Below, one piece after another: positions 1 to 5,125 of a stretch of 5,125 bases of DNA; positions within the stretch are counted from its first letter, which is position 1; every line of letters starts with the position of its first letter. Below the pieces are notes generated by a model that had not been told where the DNA came from, did not search any database, and saw only the letters and a list, made by a program, of their open reading frames with translations. Made by a program: the position numbers and the translations under genes. Source of the stretch: Candidatus Hydrogenedentota bacterium (GTDB lineage Bacteria > Hydrogenedentota > Hydrogenedentia > Hydrogenedentales > SLHB01); the NCBI GenBank assembly GCA_003552765.1, contig PUOI01000131.1, positions 1-5,125 of the forward strand, read 5' to 3'.

Positions 1-1197
1 GGCGGCCGGGGCATCGGCGCGGCCGCCAACGCCATGGACGCCGATCCCGGCGTGCGGTTGACGGCTCTAGCGGATCTCTTTCAGGAACGAGTGGACGACG
101 CTCATAGCCATCTGAAGGAACGGCGGCCCGATCAAGTAACGGCCGATGCGGACCATTGCTTCGTCGGGCTCGATGCGTACCACGATGTGATCGAGGCGTG
201 TGATGTGGTGCTGATCGCCAACGCGGCCAAGTTTCACCCCATGCAGATGACGGCCGCGATTGAGGCGGGCAAGCATGTGTTCGTGGAGAAACCCCACGCC
301 ATCGATCCGGCTGGCATTCAACAGGCCGCCCGCGCCTTGGACCTCGCCAAGGAAAACGGTCTCGGGGTATTATCCGGCCTGCACAGCCGCTTCCAGGCGA
401 ATATACGGGAGACCATGCAGCGCGTTCAGGACGGTCAGATCGGCGACATCGTGTCGATCGAGGAGAACTACCTGCGGAGCCCTTATTTCGGAAGGAATTT
501 CCGGGATCGTCCGGAAGACCTGCGTGAGATCGAGCTTCAGTATGGCACCCAATACCGCTTCGCCTGGCTTTGCGGCGACGATGTCACCCAGTCGCTGGTC
601 CACAACCTCGATCGGGCCACGTGGGGACTAGGCGAGATCGCCCCCGTGCGGTGCCACGGGTTGGGAGGCCGGTCGGGAGAGCCGGTGTTTGGCGATGTGT
701 TTGATCACCACGCGGTGGTCTATCACTACGAGAACGGCGCGCGTGTATACGCCTTCTGCCGCACCACGGAGAACTGCTATGAGGAGCACAACACGAGCGT
801 CATAATGGGAACCAAGGGAACCGCCTATGTTATGCATGGCAATATCACCGGCGAGAACCCATGGCAATTTGATGGCCAATCACCCGATCCCTTCTTGCAA
901 GAACACCGCGAGTTCTTTGAGTCCATCCGCGAGGGCAGCCCCTTGCACTGCGGCGATTACATGACGCGGAGCACATTGATGACCATTATGGGGCAGCTCT
1001 CGTGTTACAGCGGCCAGGAAATTACTTGGGAAGAAGCCGAACAGTCCGAGTATGTCCTGCCGCCCGCTCCGGAGGACTGCACGTGGGAGATGGAGCCGCC
1101 CACGGAGCCGGATGCCGATGGCGTCTATCCCGTTCCGGCCACGCCAGGCGTCACGGAAAACGGGTGGCCCGCCGCATACGGCGCGGGTCAACGATAA
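1..1197 (+). CDS. Gfo/Idh/MocA family NAD(P)-dependent oxidoreductase, 5'-truncated by window edge
   Basis: The reading frame is open from base 1, so the true start lies outside the window; the ATG at 34 is internal. The first codons read GGRGIGAAAN, which fits the glycine-rich dinucleotide-binding turn of an N-terminal Rossmann fold. Counting codons from base 1, the family's EKP motif (VFVEKPHA) is at about 96-98, with Lys97 the expected catalytic/cofactor residue. An HNLD segment at 201-204 lies where the family places its catalytic histidine. The C-terminal alpha/beta domain includes IMGTKGTAY (about 268-276), and the protein ends in a proline-rich tail with TPGVT (about 381-385), a style I associate with planctomycete-like members. 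Family members oxidise or reduce sugars, inositols and related polyols; the substrate cannot be read here. Whether a Tat signal precedes the Rossmann fold, as in many relatives, is not visible. The 113-bp gap to the next gene holds a strong hairpin. Confidence 0.93.
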   Translation, partial: GGRGIGAAANAMDADPGVRLTALADLFQERVDDAHSHLKERRPDQVTADADHCFVGLDAYHDVIEACDVVLIANAAKFHPMQMTAAIEAGKHVFVEKPHAIDPAGIQQAARALDLAKENGLGVLSGLHSRFQANIRETMQRVQDGQIGDIVSIEENYLRSPYFGRNFRDRPEDLREIELQYGTQYRFAWLCGDDVTQSLVHNLDRATWGLGEIAPVRCHGLGGRSGEPVFGDVFDHHAVVYHYENGARVYAFCRTTENCYEEHNTSVIMGTKGTAYVMHGNITGENPWQFDGQSPDPFLQEHREFFESIREGSPLHCGDYMTRSTLMTIMGQLSCYSGQEITWEEAEQSEYVLPPAPEDCTWEMEPPTEPDADGVYPVPATPGVTENGWPAAYGAGQR

Positions 1198-1234
1198 GCA
1201 ACTGGCTAGCGAGTGACGTACACAGGCATCGGCG

Positions 1235-1268
1235 GAGGCCACCACCGTATAGGATGGGTGGTGGCCTC
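1235..1268 (+). terminator. Perfect 12-bp stem-loop after the oxidoreductase gene, no U-tract
   Basis: The arms gaggccaccacc (1235-1246) and ggtggtggcctc (1257-1268) are perfectly complementary around a 10-nt loop. A further ggc (1231-1233) can pair with gcc (1272-1274) across a small internal loop. The structure begins 37 bp after the stop codon at 1197 and ends 42 bp before the next start. The following bases (atagccgac) contain no run of T, so this is not a classical intrinsic terminator. It could terminate weakly, protect the 3' end of the upstream mRNA, or reduce read-through into the exported-protein gene. The arms are symmetric, so it would form on transcripts of either strand. Confidence 0.5.
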
Positions 1269-1292
1269 ATAGCCGACGTGACCTATGTGAAT

Positions 1293-1300
1293 GAAGGGAG
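1293..1300 (+). promoter_or_regulatory. Ribosome-binding site for the exported-protein gene
   Basis: The purine-rich string gaagggag lies 10 nt before the ATG at 1311 and supports that start. I found no convincing sigma70 promoter in the 113-bp gap, so read-through from the oxidoreductase gene past the hairpin, or a promoter of another type, is possible. Confidence 0.6.
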
Positions 1301-1310
1301 TGTGTAACGT

Positions 1311-2246
1311 ATGCGACACAAAGTAGCGGCAATCATGTTGTTTGGGGCGCTCGGTGTTCTTGTGCTGGCAAGCGGCGTGGCCCATGCGGAAGAAGATAAC
1401 GTAGAGGCGTCAATCTTCACCCAAGGCGAGACGCCTGGCGAATACCATGTCGACACAGAGACGCTGCATGGGACGCTGGGGGAAGACGGACGATCCTTCG
1501 GTCTGCATCCGTTGCATCATGCGCCCAGCGGCATCTCATTGACGGGCGCCGCATTTGGGATAGGCAATTACTATCGCGTATTCACCACGAACCAGCGTTA
1601 CGATGACCTGCGCGAGCTGCCGGTTGAGACATCCCTCGAATCGCCCGATACCGTGCGCGTCCATTGGCCCGCCACGGAAGACCAGCCCTTCGCGTTGACT
1701 GGCGTCTACCGCTGGGTGGCGCCCGATACCCTCGATATCGAGACGATTGTCGAGGCCGAAGCGGATCTGCCCGGTTTTGATGTGTTCCTGGCATCGTACC
1801 TGTCCGCCGCGTTTCCGGCATCATCGGCGTATGCCGAGACGGAAGAGGACGAGGCCGGGTTTATCAGCGCAGAGCAGGAAGAGGGCGTGTGGCAGGTGTT
1901 TCCACGTGATGCGGAGGCGCTCGCCATGGTGGAAGATGGCCGCTGGGAGATCCCCCCGCACCCCGTGGATTGGGTTGTTCGTCCGGATTTCGCCGAGGCG
2001 CTGATCTACCGGCGGGCCGAGGATTCGGAGCTGATTGTCGCCATGATGGCGCCGCCCCAGGACTGTTTCGCCTTGTTTACTCCCGAACGCGGCGAGGCGC
2101 ACTACTCGATGTACCTCTCGCTCTTCGGCCGCACCATTGAAGCGGGTGAAAGCGCAAGCACAACGGTGCGCGTCATTGTTGACACGCTGGATGAGGATGC
2201 GTTGCTGGAACGCTATCAAGACTTTTTGGACGAGCATTCGGAATAG
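1311..2246 (+). CDS. Exported protein of unnamed family, possible mutarotase-like/DUF6807-like beta-sandwich
   Basis: This is a 311-aa protein. Residues 1-26 form a clear Sec signal peptide: a basic start (MRHK), a hydrophobic stretch at about 5-22, and a VAHA cleavage site before EEDN. There is no lipobox cysteine and no later membrane segment, so the mature protein should be periplasmic or secreted. The mature part is acidic and rich in alternating strand-like segments. Distinct blocks are LHPLHHAPSG (65-74), DTVRVHW (113-119), TLDIETIVEA (140-149), PPHPVDW (215-221), APPQDCF (247-253) and HYSMYLSLFG (264-273), followed by a final AGES...RVIV strand and an ERYQDFL helix. I do not recognise a named family. 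The order and spacing of several blocks match the DUF6807 protein at 2628-3563, which suggests a related fold (inference). A role with carbohydrates fits the neighbours but is unproven. The antitoxin gene follows 35 bp downstream. Confidence 0.88.
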   Translation: MRHKVAAIMLFGALGVLVLASGVAHAEEDNVEASIFTQGETPGEYHVDTETLHGTLGEDGRSFGLHPLHHAPSGISLTGAAFGIGNYYRVFTTNQRYDDLRELPVETSLESPDTVRVHWPATEDQPFALTGVYRWVAPDTLDIETIVEAEADLPGFDVFLASYLSAAFPASSAYAETEEDEAGFISAEQEEGVWQVFPRDAEALAMVEDGRWEIPPHPVDWVVRPDFAEALIYRRAEDSELIVAMMAPPQDCFALFTPERGEAHYSMYLSLFGRTIEAGESASTTVRVIVDTLDEDALLERYQDFLDEHSE

Positions 2247-2265
2247 AGGCTGCGCGGCCATCAAT

Positions 2266-2270
2266 CGGAG
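2266..2270 (+). promoter_or_regulatory. Ribosome-binding site for the antitoxin gene
   Basis: The short sequence cggag lies 11 nt before the ATG at 2282. It is modest in strength but fits this start. A second in-frame Met at residue 9 is a less likely start, because family members usually carry a few residues before the TVEEKL segment. Confidence 0.45.
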
Positions 2271-2281
2271 ATTTCGGAATT

Positions 2282-2488
2282 ATGGTGAATCTGCCCCTGG
2301 ACAAGATGACGGTTGAGGAAAAACTTCAGGTCATGGAGGAGATTTGGGACGATCTGAGCGGTCGTGCGGAAGGTGTGCCTTCCCCCTCGTGGCACGGCGA
2401 GGTTCTCGCTGAACGCGAGCAGGCCGTGGAGCGGGGCGAGGCCGTGTCCGAGGAGTGGGCAGCCACGAAATCGAAGATACGGGAATAA
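2282..2488 (+). CDS. Addiction-module antitoxin component (TIGR02574 / Unstab_antitox type), orphan
   Basis: This 68-aa acidic protein has the hallmarks of the 'putative addiction module component' family (Pfam Unstab_antitox). It has an N-terminal helix TVEEKLQVMEEIWDDL (10-25), a central VPSPSWHGEVLAERE block (32-46), and a C-terminal EEWAATKSKIRE segment. The length is typical. Members are normally encoded just upstream of a RelE/ParE-fold toxin, which they bind and neutralise. Here no toxin follows. The next 139 bp give no toxin-like translation in any forward frame, and the next gene is a convergent DUF6807 gene. It sits 35 bp after the exported-protein gene and may be co-transcribed with it. 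Family membership is well supported; function as an antitoxin without a local toxin is uncertain. It may neutralise a toxin encoded elsewhere or be a relic. Confidence 0.87.
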   Translation: MVNLPLDKMTVEEKLQVMEEIWDDLSGRAEGVPSPSWHGEVLAEREQAVERGEAVSEEWAATKSKIRE

Positions 2489-2490
2489 CA

Positions 2491-2567
2491 CCCCGGCGCC
2501 GGGGACCTCCACTCTGTAGAAGGGACCGTCAACGACGCAGGTCAACTCCTTGTGAAGGCCCCGGCGC
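2491..2567. repeat. GC-rich inverted repeat in the convergent intergenic gap
   Basis: A perfect 14-bp palindrome, ccccggcgccgggg, occupies 2491-2504, 2 bp after the antitoxin stop. Part of it (gcgccgggg, 2496-2504) can also pair with ccccggcgc at 2559-2567 across 54 nt. Neither hairpin is followed by a T-run on either strand. The position between two converging genes (stops at 2488 and 2628) suggests a bidirectional 3'-end structure, but classical termination is not shown. The rest of the 139-bp gap shows no gene. Confidence 0.4.
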
Positions 2568-2627
2568 TGCCAAGGGATAGATGTATCGATTGAGGCTCCA
2601 GCGGTATGGATGAATTGAGTCCCGCCG

Positions 2628-3563
2628 TCAGTCGCTTTGGCGCTCGCTGAGATAGGCCTCGAAACGTTCTGCTACCTCGCCTTCCTCCGCATCGCCGCGA
2701 TGGACGTAAAGCCGGTACTCCAACGTGACGTCGTCGCCGGGTTGGAGCACATAGGGATCGTCTTGCGGCCACGCCTGTCCGAGGAAACCATAATGCCGCA
2801 GGGTCCAGCCATCATGCGGATAATCCGGGTTGTCTGGATGCTGGAAGATGCTGGTCCCCGAATAGGGGCCATCCGCTTCGACACGGGACGAATAATCGGC
2901 CCAGGGCGTATCGGCGTTATTGCTGTCTTCCAAGAGCCCTGGAGCGCCGGCAATCTGTTCGTCCGGCCGGGCGCTGTCGGGCCGCACGTTGAATCCGCCG
3001 TATCCGCCCGCCAATGCGACATCTTCTTGCGAGACGTTGGTGAAGGTGAGTTCGAAGTCGATGGCGCGGCCGATATCGTCCGCGGGATGGACCGTGAAGC
3101 GAATGTCTTCGCGGATGAATGGTTCTTCCTCATCCGTAAGCCGCCAGCCGTTGCGGACATGGACAAGAACGCTGTCCTCCCGCACCTCTTTCTCGACCCA
3201 TTCCTCGAACAGTTGACGCACGCCAGCCAAGTGCCAGACGTCCACGCCCTGGTCCCCATATTGCACGCCGGGCCAACTCCAGAAGACGCCGCGGTGATGG
3301 GGATGATCATCGGGGAAATCCTCGGTCAGCACATCGCCGTCCAGTCCAAACAGGGGATGGATGTAACTTGAACGGCGGTATTGCTCCTGAAAATCCGTGT
3401 CCGCGTCCTCCGGCTCAATCGTGCCGTGGTTGTAGCCCAGGACCGGTTCTCCCGCCTCCGTGATCCACAGTGTGGTCCCGTCGTCTTCATAGGCAAACTC
3501 AGCGCCGGCCATGGGGCTTATAACGAGGCAGAGTGCGCTTAACAACGCAAGTGTCCGTGGCAT
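2628..3563 (-). CDS. Secreted DUF6807 (PmoA-like) family protein
   Basis: The start chosen here, the ATG at 3563-3561, has a strong AAGGAGGAA site 8 nt upstream. It gives a 311-aa protein beginning with a clean signal peptide (MPRTLALLSALCLVISPMAGA, cleavage after AGA at about 21). An in-frame upstream ATG at 3596 would add 11 residues that cover the ribosome-binding site, so it is rejected. The conserved family core is plain: VLGYNHGT (41-48), SSYIHPLFGLDG (65-76), then DFPDDHPHHRGVFWSW (82-97), with a His-rich DHPHHRG cluster that could bind metal or substrate. Later blocks are GGYGGFNVRP (186-195) and YGFLGQAWP (258-266), and a final strand-helix unit ends the protein. Proteins of this family are common in Planctomycetes-like genomes and are often labelled 'PmoA' methane oxygenase. 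That label is misleading, since no membrane monooxygenase features are present. The family's activity is not established; location beside a Gfo/Idh/MocA gene suggests carbohydrate work (inference). Confidence 0.92.
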   Translation of the reverse strand: MPRTLALLSALCLVISPMAGAEFAYEDDGTTLWITEAGEPVLGYNHGTIEPEDADTDFQEQYRRSSYIHPLFGLDGDVLTEDFPDDHPHHRGVFWSWPGVQYGDQGVDVWHLAGVRQLFEEWVEKEVREDSVLVHVRNGWRLTDEEEPFIREDIRFTVHPADDIGRAIDFELTFTNVSQEDVALAGGYGGFNVRPDSARPDEQIAGAPGLLEDSNNADTPWADYSSRVEADGPYSGTSIFQHPDNPDYPHDGWTLRHYGFLGQAWPQDDPYVLQPGDDVTLEYRLYVHRGDAEEGEVAERFEAYLSERQSD

Positions 3564-3571
3564 GGCAATCG

Positions 3572-3580
3572 TTCCTCCTT
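3572..3580 (-). promoter_or_regulatory. Strong ribosome-binding site deciding the DUF6807 start
   Basis: Read on the minus strand the sequence is aaggaggaa, nearly a full Shine-Dalgarno match, 8 nt before the ATG at 3563. It excludes the longer start at 3596, because that start would place this site inside the coding region. Confidence 0.85.
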
Positions 3581-3605
3581 TTCTGTCGTACATCACTCAA
3601 GAGAT

Positions 3606-3623
3606 GCGCCTCCCCGGAGGCGC
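3606..3623 (-). promoter_or_regulatory. Leader hairpin upstream of the DUF6807 gene, possible anti-Shine-Dalgarno
   Basis: The sequence gcgcctccccggaggcgc on the plus strand is self-complementary over 8 positions at each end, which realistically gives a 7-bp stem with a 4-nt loop. On the minus-strand transcript it would lie about 26 nt upstream of the ribosome-binding site. Its 5' arm contains CCTCC, which could pair either with the GGAGG in its own 3' arm or with the GGAGG of the ribosome-binding site. The hairpin is seen directly; the switching role is inference. There is no U-tract, so it is not an ordinary terminator. Confidence 0.45.
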
Positions 3624-3748
3624 GTGTTGTGATATTGCCGTTAACTGTAGCAGGTTTGGCGCCGGGCCCTCAAAGGCTCCAACCCCGCCGAGCGCTTCCG
3701 TACAGGCATTCAAAGACCGGCGCGGGGCGGGCGGCTTCGTCCATTAAG

Positions 3749-3777
3749 TTGAGAGCAGCTCCATACCGTAGTATACT
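3749..3777 (+). promoter_or_regulatory. Near-consensus sigma70 promoter for the EF-G-like gene
   Basis: The -35 box ttgaga (3749-3754) matches the TTGACA consensus at 5 of 6 positions. The -10 box tatact (3772-3777) matches TATAAT at 5 of 6. The spacer is exactly 17 bp. Transcription should begin near 3784, giving a leader of roughly 85 nt before the ATG at 3869. This is the best promoter-like sequence I noticed in the window. Confidence 0.75.
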
Positions 3778-3781
3778 GCGG
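3766..3781. promoter_or_regulatory. Imperfect palindrome centred on the -10 box, candidate operator
   Basis: The 16-bp sequence ccgtagtatactgcgg is symmetric at 7 of 8 base pairs, with one T/G mismatch at 3769/3778, and contains the perfect palindrome agtatact. Its centre falls within the -10 element, where a dimeric repressor would block RNA polymerase. Part of the symmetry comes from the TATA-like core itself, so chance is a real alternative. Confidence 0.3.
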
Positions 3782-3814
3782 GCGCTATTGCCAATAATCT
3801 GAACGGACCTCGTT

Positions 3815-3838
3815 GCCGGCAGTGTCTGCTGTTCCGGC
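3815..3838 (+). promoter_or_regulatory. Hairpin in the 5' leader of the EF-G-like gene
   Basis: The arms gccggcag (3815-3822) and ctg plus ccggc (3829-3831 and 3834-3838) pair over 8 bp with a 2-nt tt bulge and a 6-nt loop. It lies within the predicted leader about 16 nt before the ribosome-binding site and leaves that site free. There is no T-run after it. It may affect mRNA stability or have no function. Confidence 0.35.
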
Positions 3839-3854
3839 GCGGGACGGTTACATG

Positions 3855-3862
3855 TGGAGGAG
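3855..3862 (+). promoter_or_regulatory. Ribosome-binding site for the EF-G-like gene
   Basis: The sequence tggaggag lies 6 nt before the ATG at 3869. It is a strong Shine-Dalgarno match at good spacing and fixes the start codon. Confidence 0.85.
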
Positions 3863-3868
3863 ACGTTT

Positions 3869-5125
3869 ATGAGCAAGACCGATACAGTGAAGTTACGGAA
3901 TGTAGGGGTGGTGGGCCATAGCGGGACCGGCAAGACCATGCTCATCGAGCATGTGCTGCACAAGGTGGGCAAGACGTCCCGCGTTGGCCGCATCGAAGAC
4001 AAGAACACGGTGGGGGATTATCTGGAAGAGGAGAAGGAGCGCCAGCAGACCATTTGCATGAAGCTCATGCATTGTGATTGGAAGGGGACGCGCATCCATT
4101 TGGTGGATCATCCTGGCTACGTGGATTTCCAGGGAGAAATCGCGGCCAGCGTCCCGGCGCTGGATGGGATAGTCATTACGGTGGACGCCGCCACGGGGCC
4201 TCAAGTGGGAACCGATCTCGCCTACAATTATGCCGCCGAGCACAACACGCCCAAGGCTTTTTTCGTCAACAAACTGGACCGCGAAAACACCAATTTTGAT
4301 GAAGTTGTCTCGAAATTGCAGGACATCTATGGTCCCCAGTGCGTGCCTTTCGTGCTTCCCATTGGCGAAGGCGACAAGCTGGAGAAGGTCGTCAACGTTC
4401 TCAAAGGCAATGATCCCGCCGTGGCCGATCAGGTAAGCAGCCTCAAAGAGAGCATGGCGGAGGTCGTGGCGGAATCCAACGACGAGCTTCTCGAAAAGTA
4501 TTTGGATACGGGGGAGCTGACGGAAGAAGAATTCACCCGGGGCTTGCAGGAAGGGCTTGAGAACGGCAAGGTGGTCCCGATTTTCGCGGGCAGCGTGGAT
4601 AAGGACATCGGCATTGACGAGTTGCTTGACGAGATCGTGGACGTCTTTCCTTCGCCTGTGGATCGCAAAGTGGTGGCGTACAACGCTTCCGGTGAGGAGG
4701 TCGAAGTGAAGGCCGATCCAGAGGGGCCGTTCCTTGGCCAGGTATTCCGTACCGTCATTGACCCCTACGTGGGACAGCTTACCTATTTCCGGGTGTTCAG
4801 CGGGACGCTCAAGTCCGATAGCGAGTTTCTGAACGTCACGCGCGGCGTGAAAGAGCGCACAGGCAAGCTGTATCTTATGTGCGGAAAAGAGCAGGTGGCT
4901 GTGGATGAAGTGAAGCCTGGCGATCTCGCCGCCATGACCAAGTTGAAGCACACCTCTTTCGGCGACACGCTTAGCGCGCCAGGACAAGAATTGCGGTTGC
5001 CCGAAATCAAATTGCCTGAATCGATGGTGAAGCTAGCGATATCCGCGAAGTCAAAGGGTGATGAGGATAAGATCGGGGAAGGGCTTAACCGGCTTGCCGA
5101 AGAGGATCCCACCTTCACCCACTAC
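3869..5125 (+). CDS. Elongation factor G-like GTPase (EF-G2 type), 3'-truncated by window edge
   Basis: The frame stays open from the ATG at 3869 to the last base, giving 419 codons of a protein that is usually about 680-700 aa. The GTPase domain shows the P-loop GHSGTGKT (16-23), switch I with ERQQTI (57-62, conserved Thr61), the G3 motif DHPG (80-83) followed by Tyr84, the G4 motif NKLD (134-137), and a G5-like AGS near 'VPIFAGSVDKDIGIDELLD'. Domain II follows (about 285-375, GPFLGQVFRTVIDPYVGQL onward). The window ends in domain III at LNRLAEEDPTF. The GHSG P-loop and Tyr84 in place of the catalytic histidine of canonical EF-G (DTPGH) point to the EF-G2-like paralogue rather than housekeeping FusA. 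The family binds GTP and is ribosome-associated, but its role is not settled. No str-operon genes are adjacent, which agrees with a paralogue. Domains IV and V are outside the window. Confidence 0.93.
   Translation, partial: MSKTDTVKLRNVGVVGHSGTGKTMLIEHVLHKVGKTSRVGRIEDKNTVGDYLEEEKERQQTICMKLMHCDWKGTRIHLVDHPGYVDFQGEIAASVPALDGIVITVDAATGPQVGTDLAYNYAAEHNTPKAFFVNKLDRENTNFDEVVSKLQDIYGPQCVPFVLPIGEGDKLEKVVNVLKGNDPAVADQVSSLKESMAEVVAESNDELLEKYLDTGELTEEEFTRGLQEGLENGKVVPIFAGSVDKDIGIDELLDEIVDVFPSPVDRKVVAYNASGEEVEVKADPEGPFLGQVFRTVIDPYVGQLTYFRVFSGTLKSDSEFLNVTRGVKERTGKLYLMCGKEQVAVDEVKPGDLAAMTKLKHTSFGDTLSAPGQELRLPEIKLPESMVKLAISAKSKGDEDKIGEGLNRLAEEDPTFTHY

Larger units (their letters stand above)
3564..3868. 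other. 305-bp divergent intergenic region
   Basis: This gap lies between the divergent starts of the DUF6807 gene (-) and the EF-G-like gene (+). It contains, from left to right, the DUF6807 ribosome-binding site (3572-3580), a GC-rich leader hairpin (3606-3623), a GC-rich stretch without obvious genes, a near-consensus sigma70 promoter reading right (3749-3777), a hairpin in the EF-G leader (3815-3838), and the EF-G ribosome-binding site (3855-3862). Short open frames crossing it have no good start signals and no recognisable product. Confidence 0.7.

Noticed and set aside
34..36. ATG at 34 as the start of the oxidoreductase gene
   Set aside because: The frame is open upstream to base 1 and encodes GGRGIG, the nucleotide-binding turn needed by the Rossmann fold, so this Met is internal.
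2489..2590. A toxin gene or remnant after the antitoxin
   Set aside because: One forward frame stays open for 34 codons after the stop, but its translation has no start and no RelE/ParE-like features; the other two frames are not toxin-like.
2489..2627. An integron attC site after the orphan antitoxin
   Set aside because: The inverted repeat lacks a convincing GTTRRRY/RYYYAAC core pair at its ends, and no integrase or cassette array is present.
2637..3371. A 244-codon open frame on the plus strand opposite the DUF6807 gene
   Set aside because: The minus-strand frame has a signal peptide, a strong ribosome-binding site and family motifs. The opposite frame has none of these and is a shadow.
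2628..3563. Annotation of the DUF6807 protein as a methane monooxygenase subunit (PmoA)
   Set aside because: True PmoA is a multi-pass membrane protein. This protein has only a signal peptide and a soluble, strand-rich body, so the name would mislead.
3564..3596. Longer DUF6807 start at 3596
   Set aside because: It would translate the strong ribosome-binding site and put 11 charged or polar-rich residues before the signal peptide; the start at 3563 fits better.
3644..3673. Possible minus-strand promoter for the DUF6807 gene (TTGAGG, 18-bp spacer, TACAGT)
   Set aside because: Each box matches the consensus at only 4 of 6 positions, which is expected by chance in a gap this size. No better candidate was seen.
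3893..4987. A 364-codon open frame on the minus strand across the EF-G-like gene
   Set aside because: The plus strand encodes an unmistakable EF-G-like protein here. The antisense translation is His- and Leu-rich with no recognisable domain, and it is explained by codon bias of the GC-rich sense gene.

Overview
This 5.1-kb window comes from a GC-rich bacterial chromosome. By eye the G+C content is in the upper fifties percent; I have not counted it. A Gfo/Idh/MocA oxidoreductase with a planctomycete-style C-terminal tail, two secreted beta-sandwich-type proteins (one a clear DUF6807/PmoA-like protein) and an EF-G2-type GTPase together suggest a lineage near the PVC group or Candidatus Hydrogenedentota. 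That assignment is inference from gene content only.

Layout. Bases 1-1197 (+) hold the 3' part of a Gfo/Idh/MocA sugar-type oxidoreductase, open at the window's left edge. A strong 12-bp hairpin follows, without a U-tract. Bases 1311-2246 (+) encode an exported 311-aa protein of unnamed family. Bases 2282-2488 (+) encode a small antitoxin of the 'putative addiction module component' type with no toxin beside it. These three genes run in the same direction; the second and third are 35 bp apart. Bases 2628-3563 (-) encode a secreted DUF6807-type protein that converges on the antitoxin gene. A 305-bp divergent intergenic region separates it from a gene that starts at 3869 (+) and runs off the right edge. 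That gene is an EF-G-like translational GTPase of which 419 codons are visible. The intergenic region holds a near-consensus sigma70 promoter with an imperfect palindrome over its -10 box, a leader hairpin for each gene, and good ribosome-binding sites.

How the genes fit together. The oxidoreductase, the unnamed exported protein and the DUF6807 protein look like a small set for handling carbohydrate or another polyhydroxy compound: a cytoplasmic or exported NAD(P)-dependent dehydrogenase plus two envelope or secreted proteins. The unnamed exported protein shows the same order and similar spacing of several strand-like blocks as the DUF6807 protein, so the two may share a fold. The EF-G2-like gene is a separate housekeeping or accessory translation gene with its own promoter. 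I see no CRISPR array, tRNA, rRNA, insertion sequence or integrase. I do not see convincing evidence of a wholly new defence or mobile system. The most useful leads are the possible fold relationship between the two secreted proteins, the orphan antitoxin and the regulatory structure in the divergent intergenic region.
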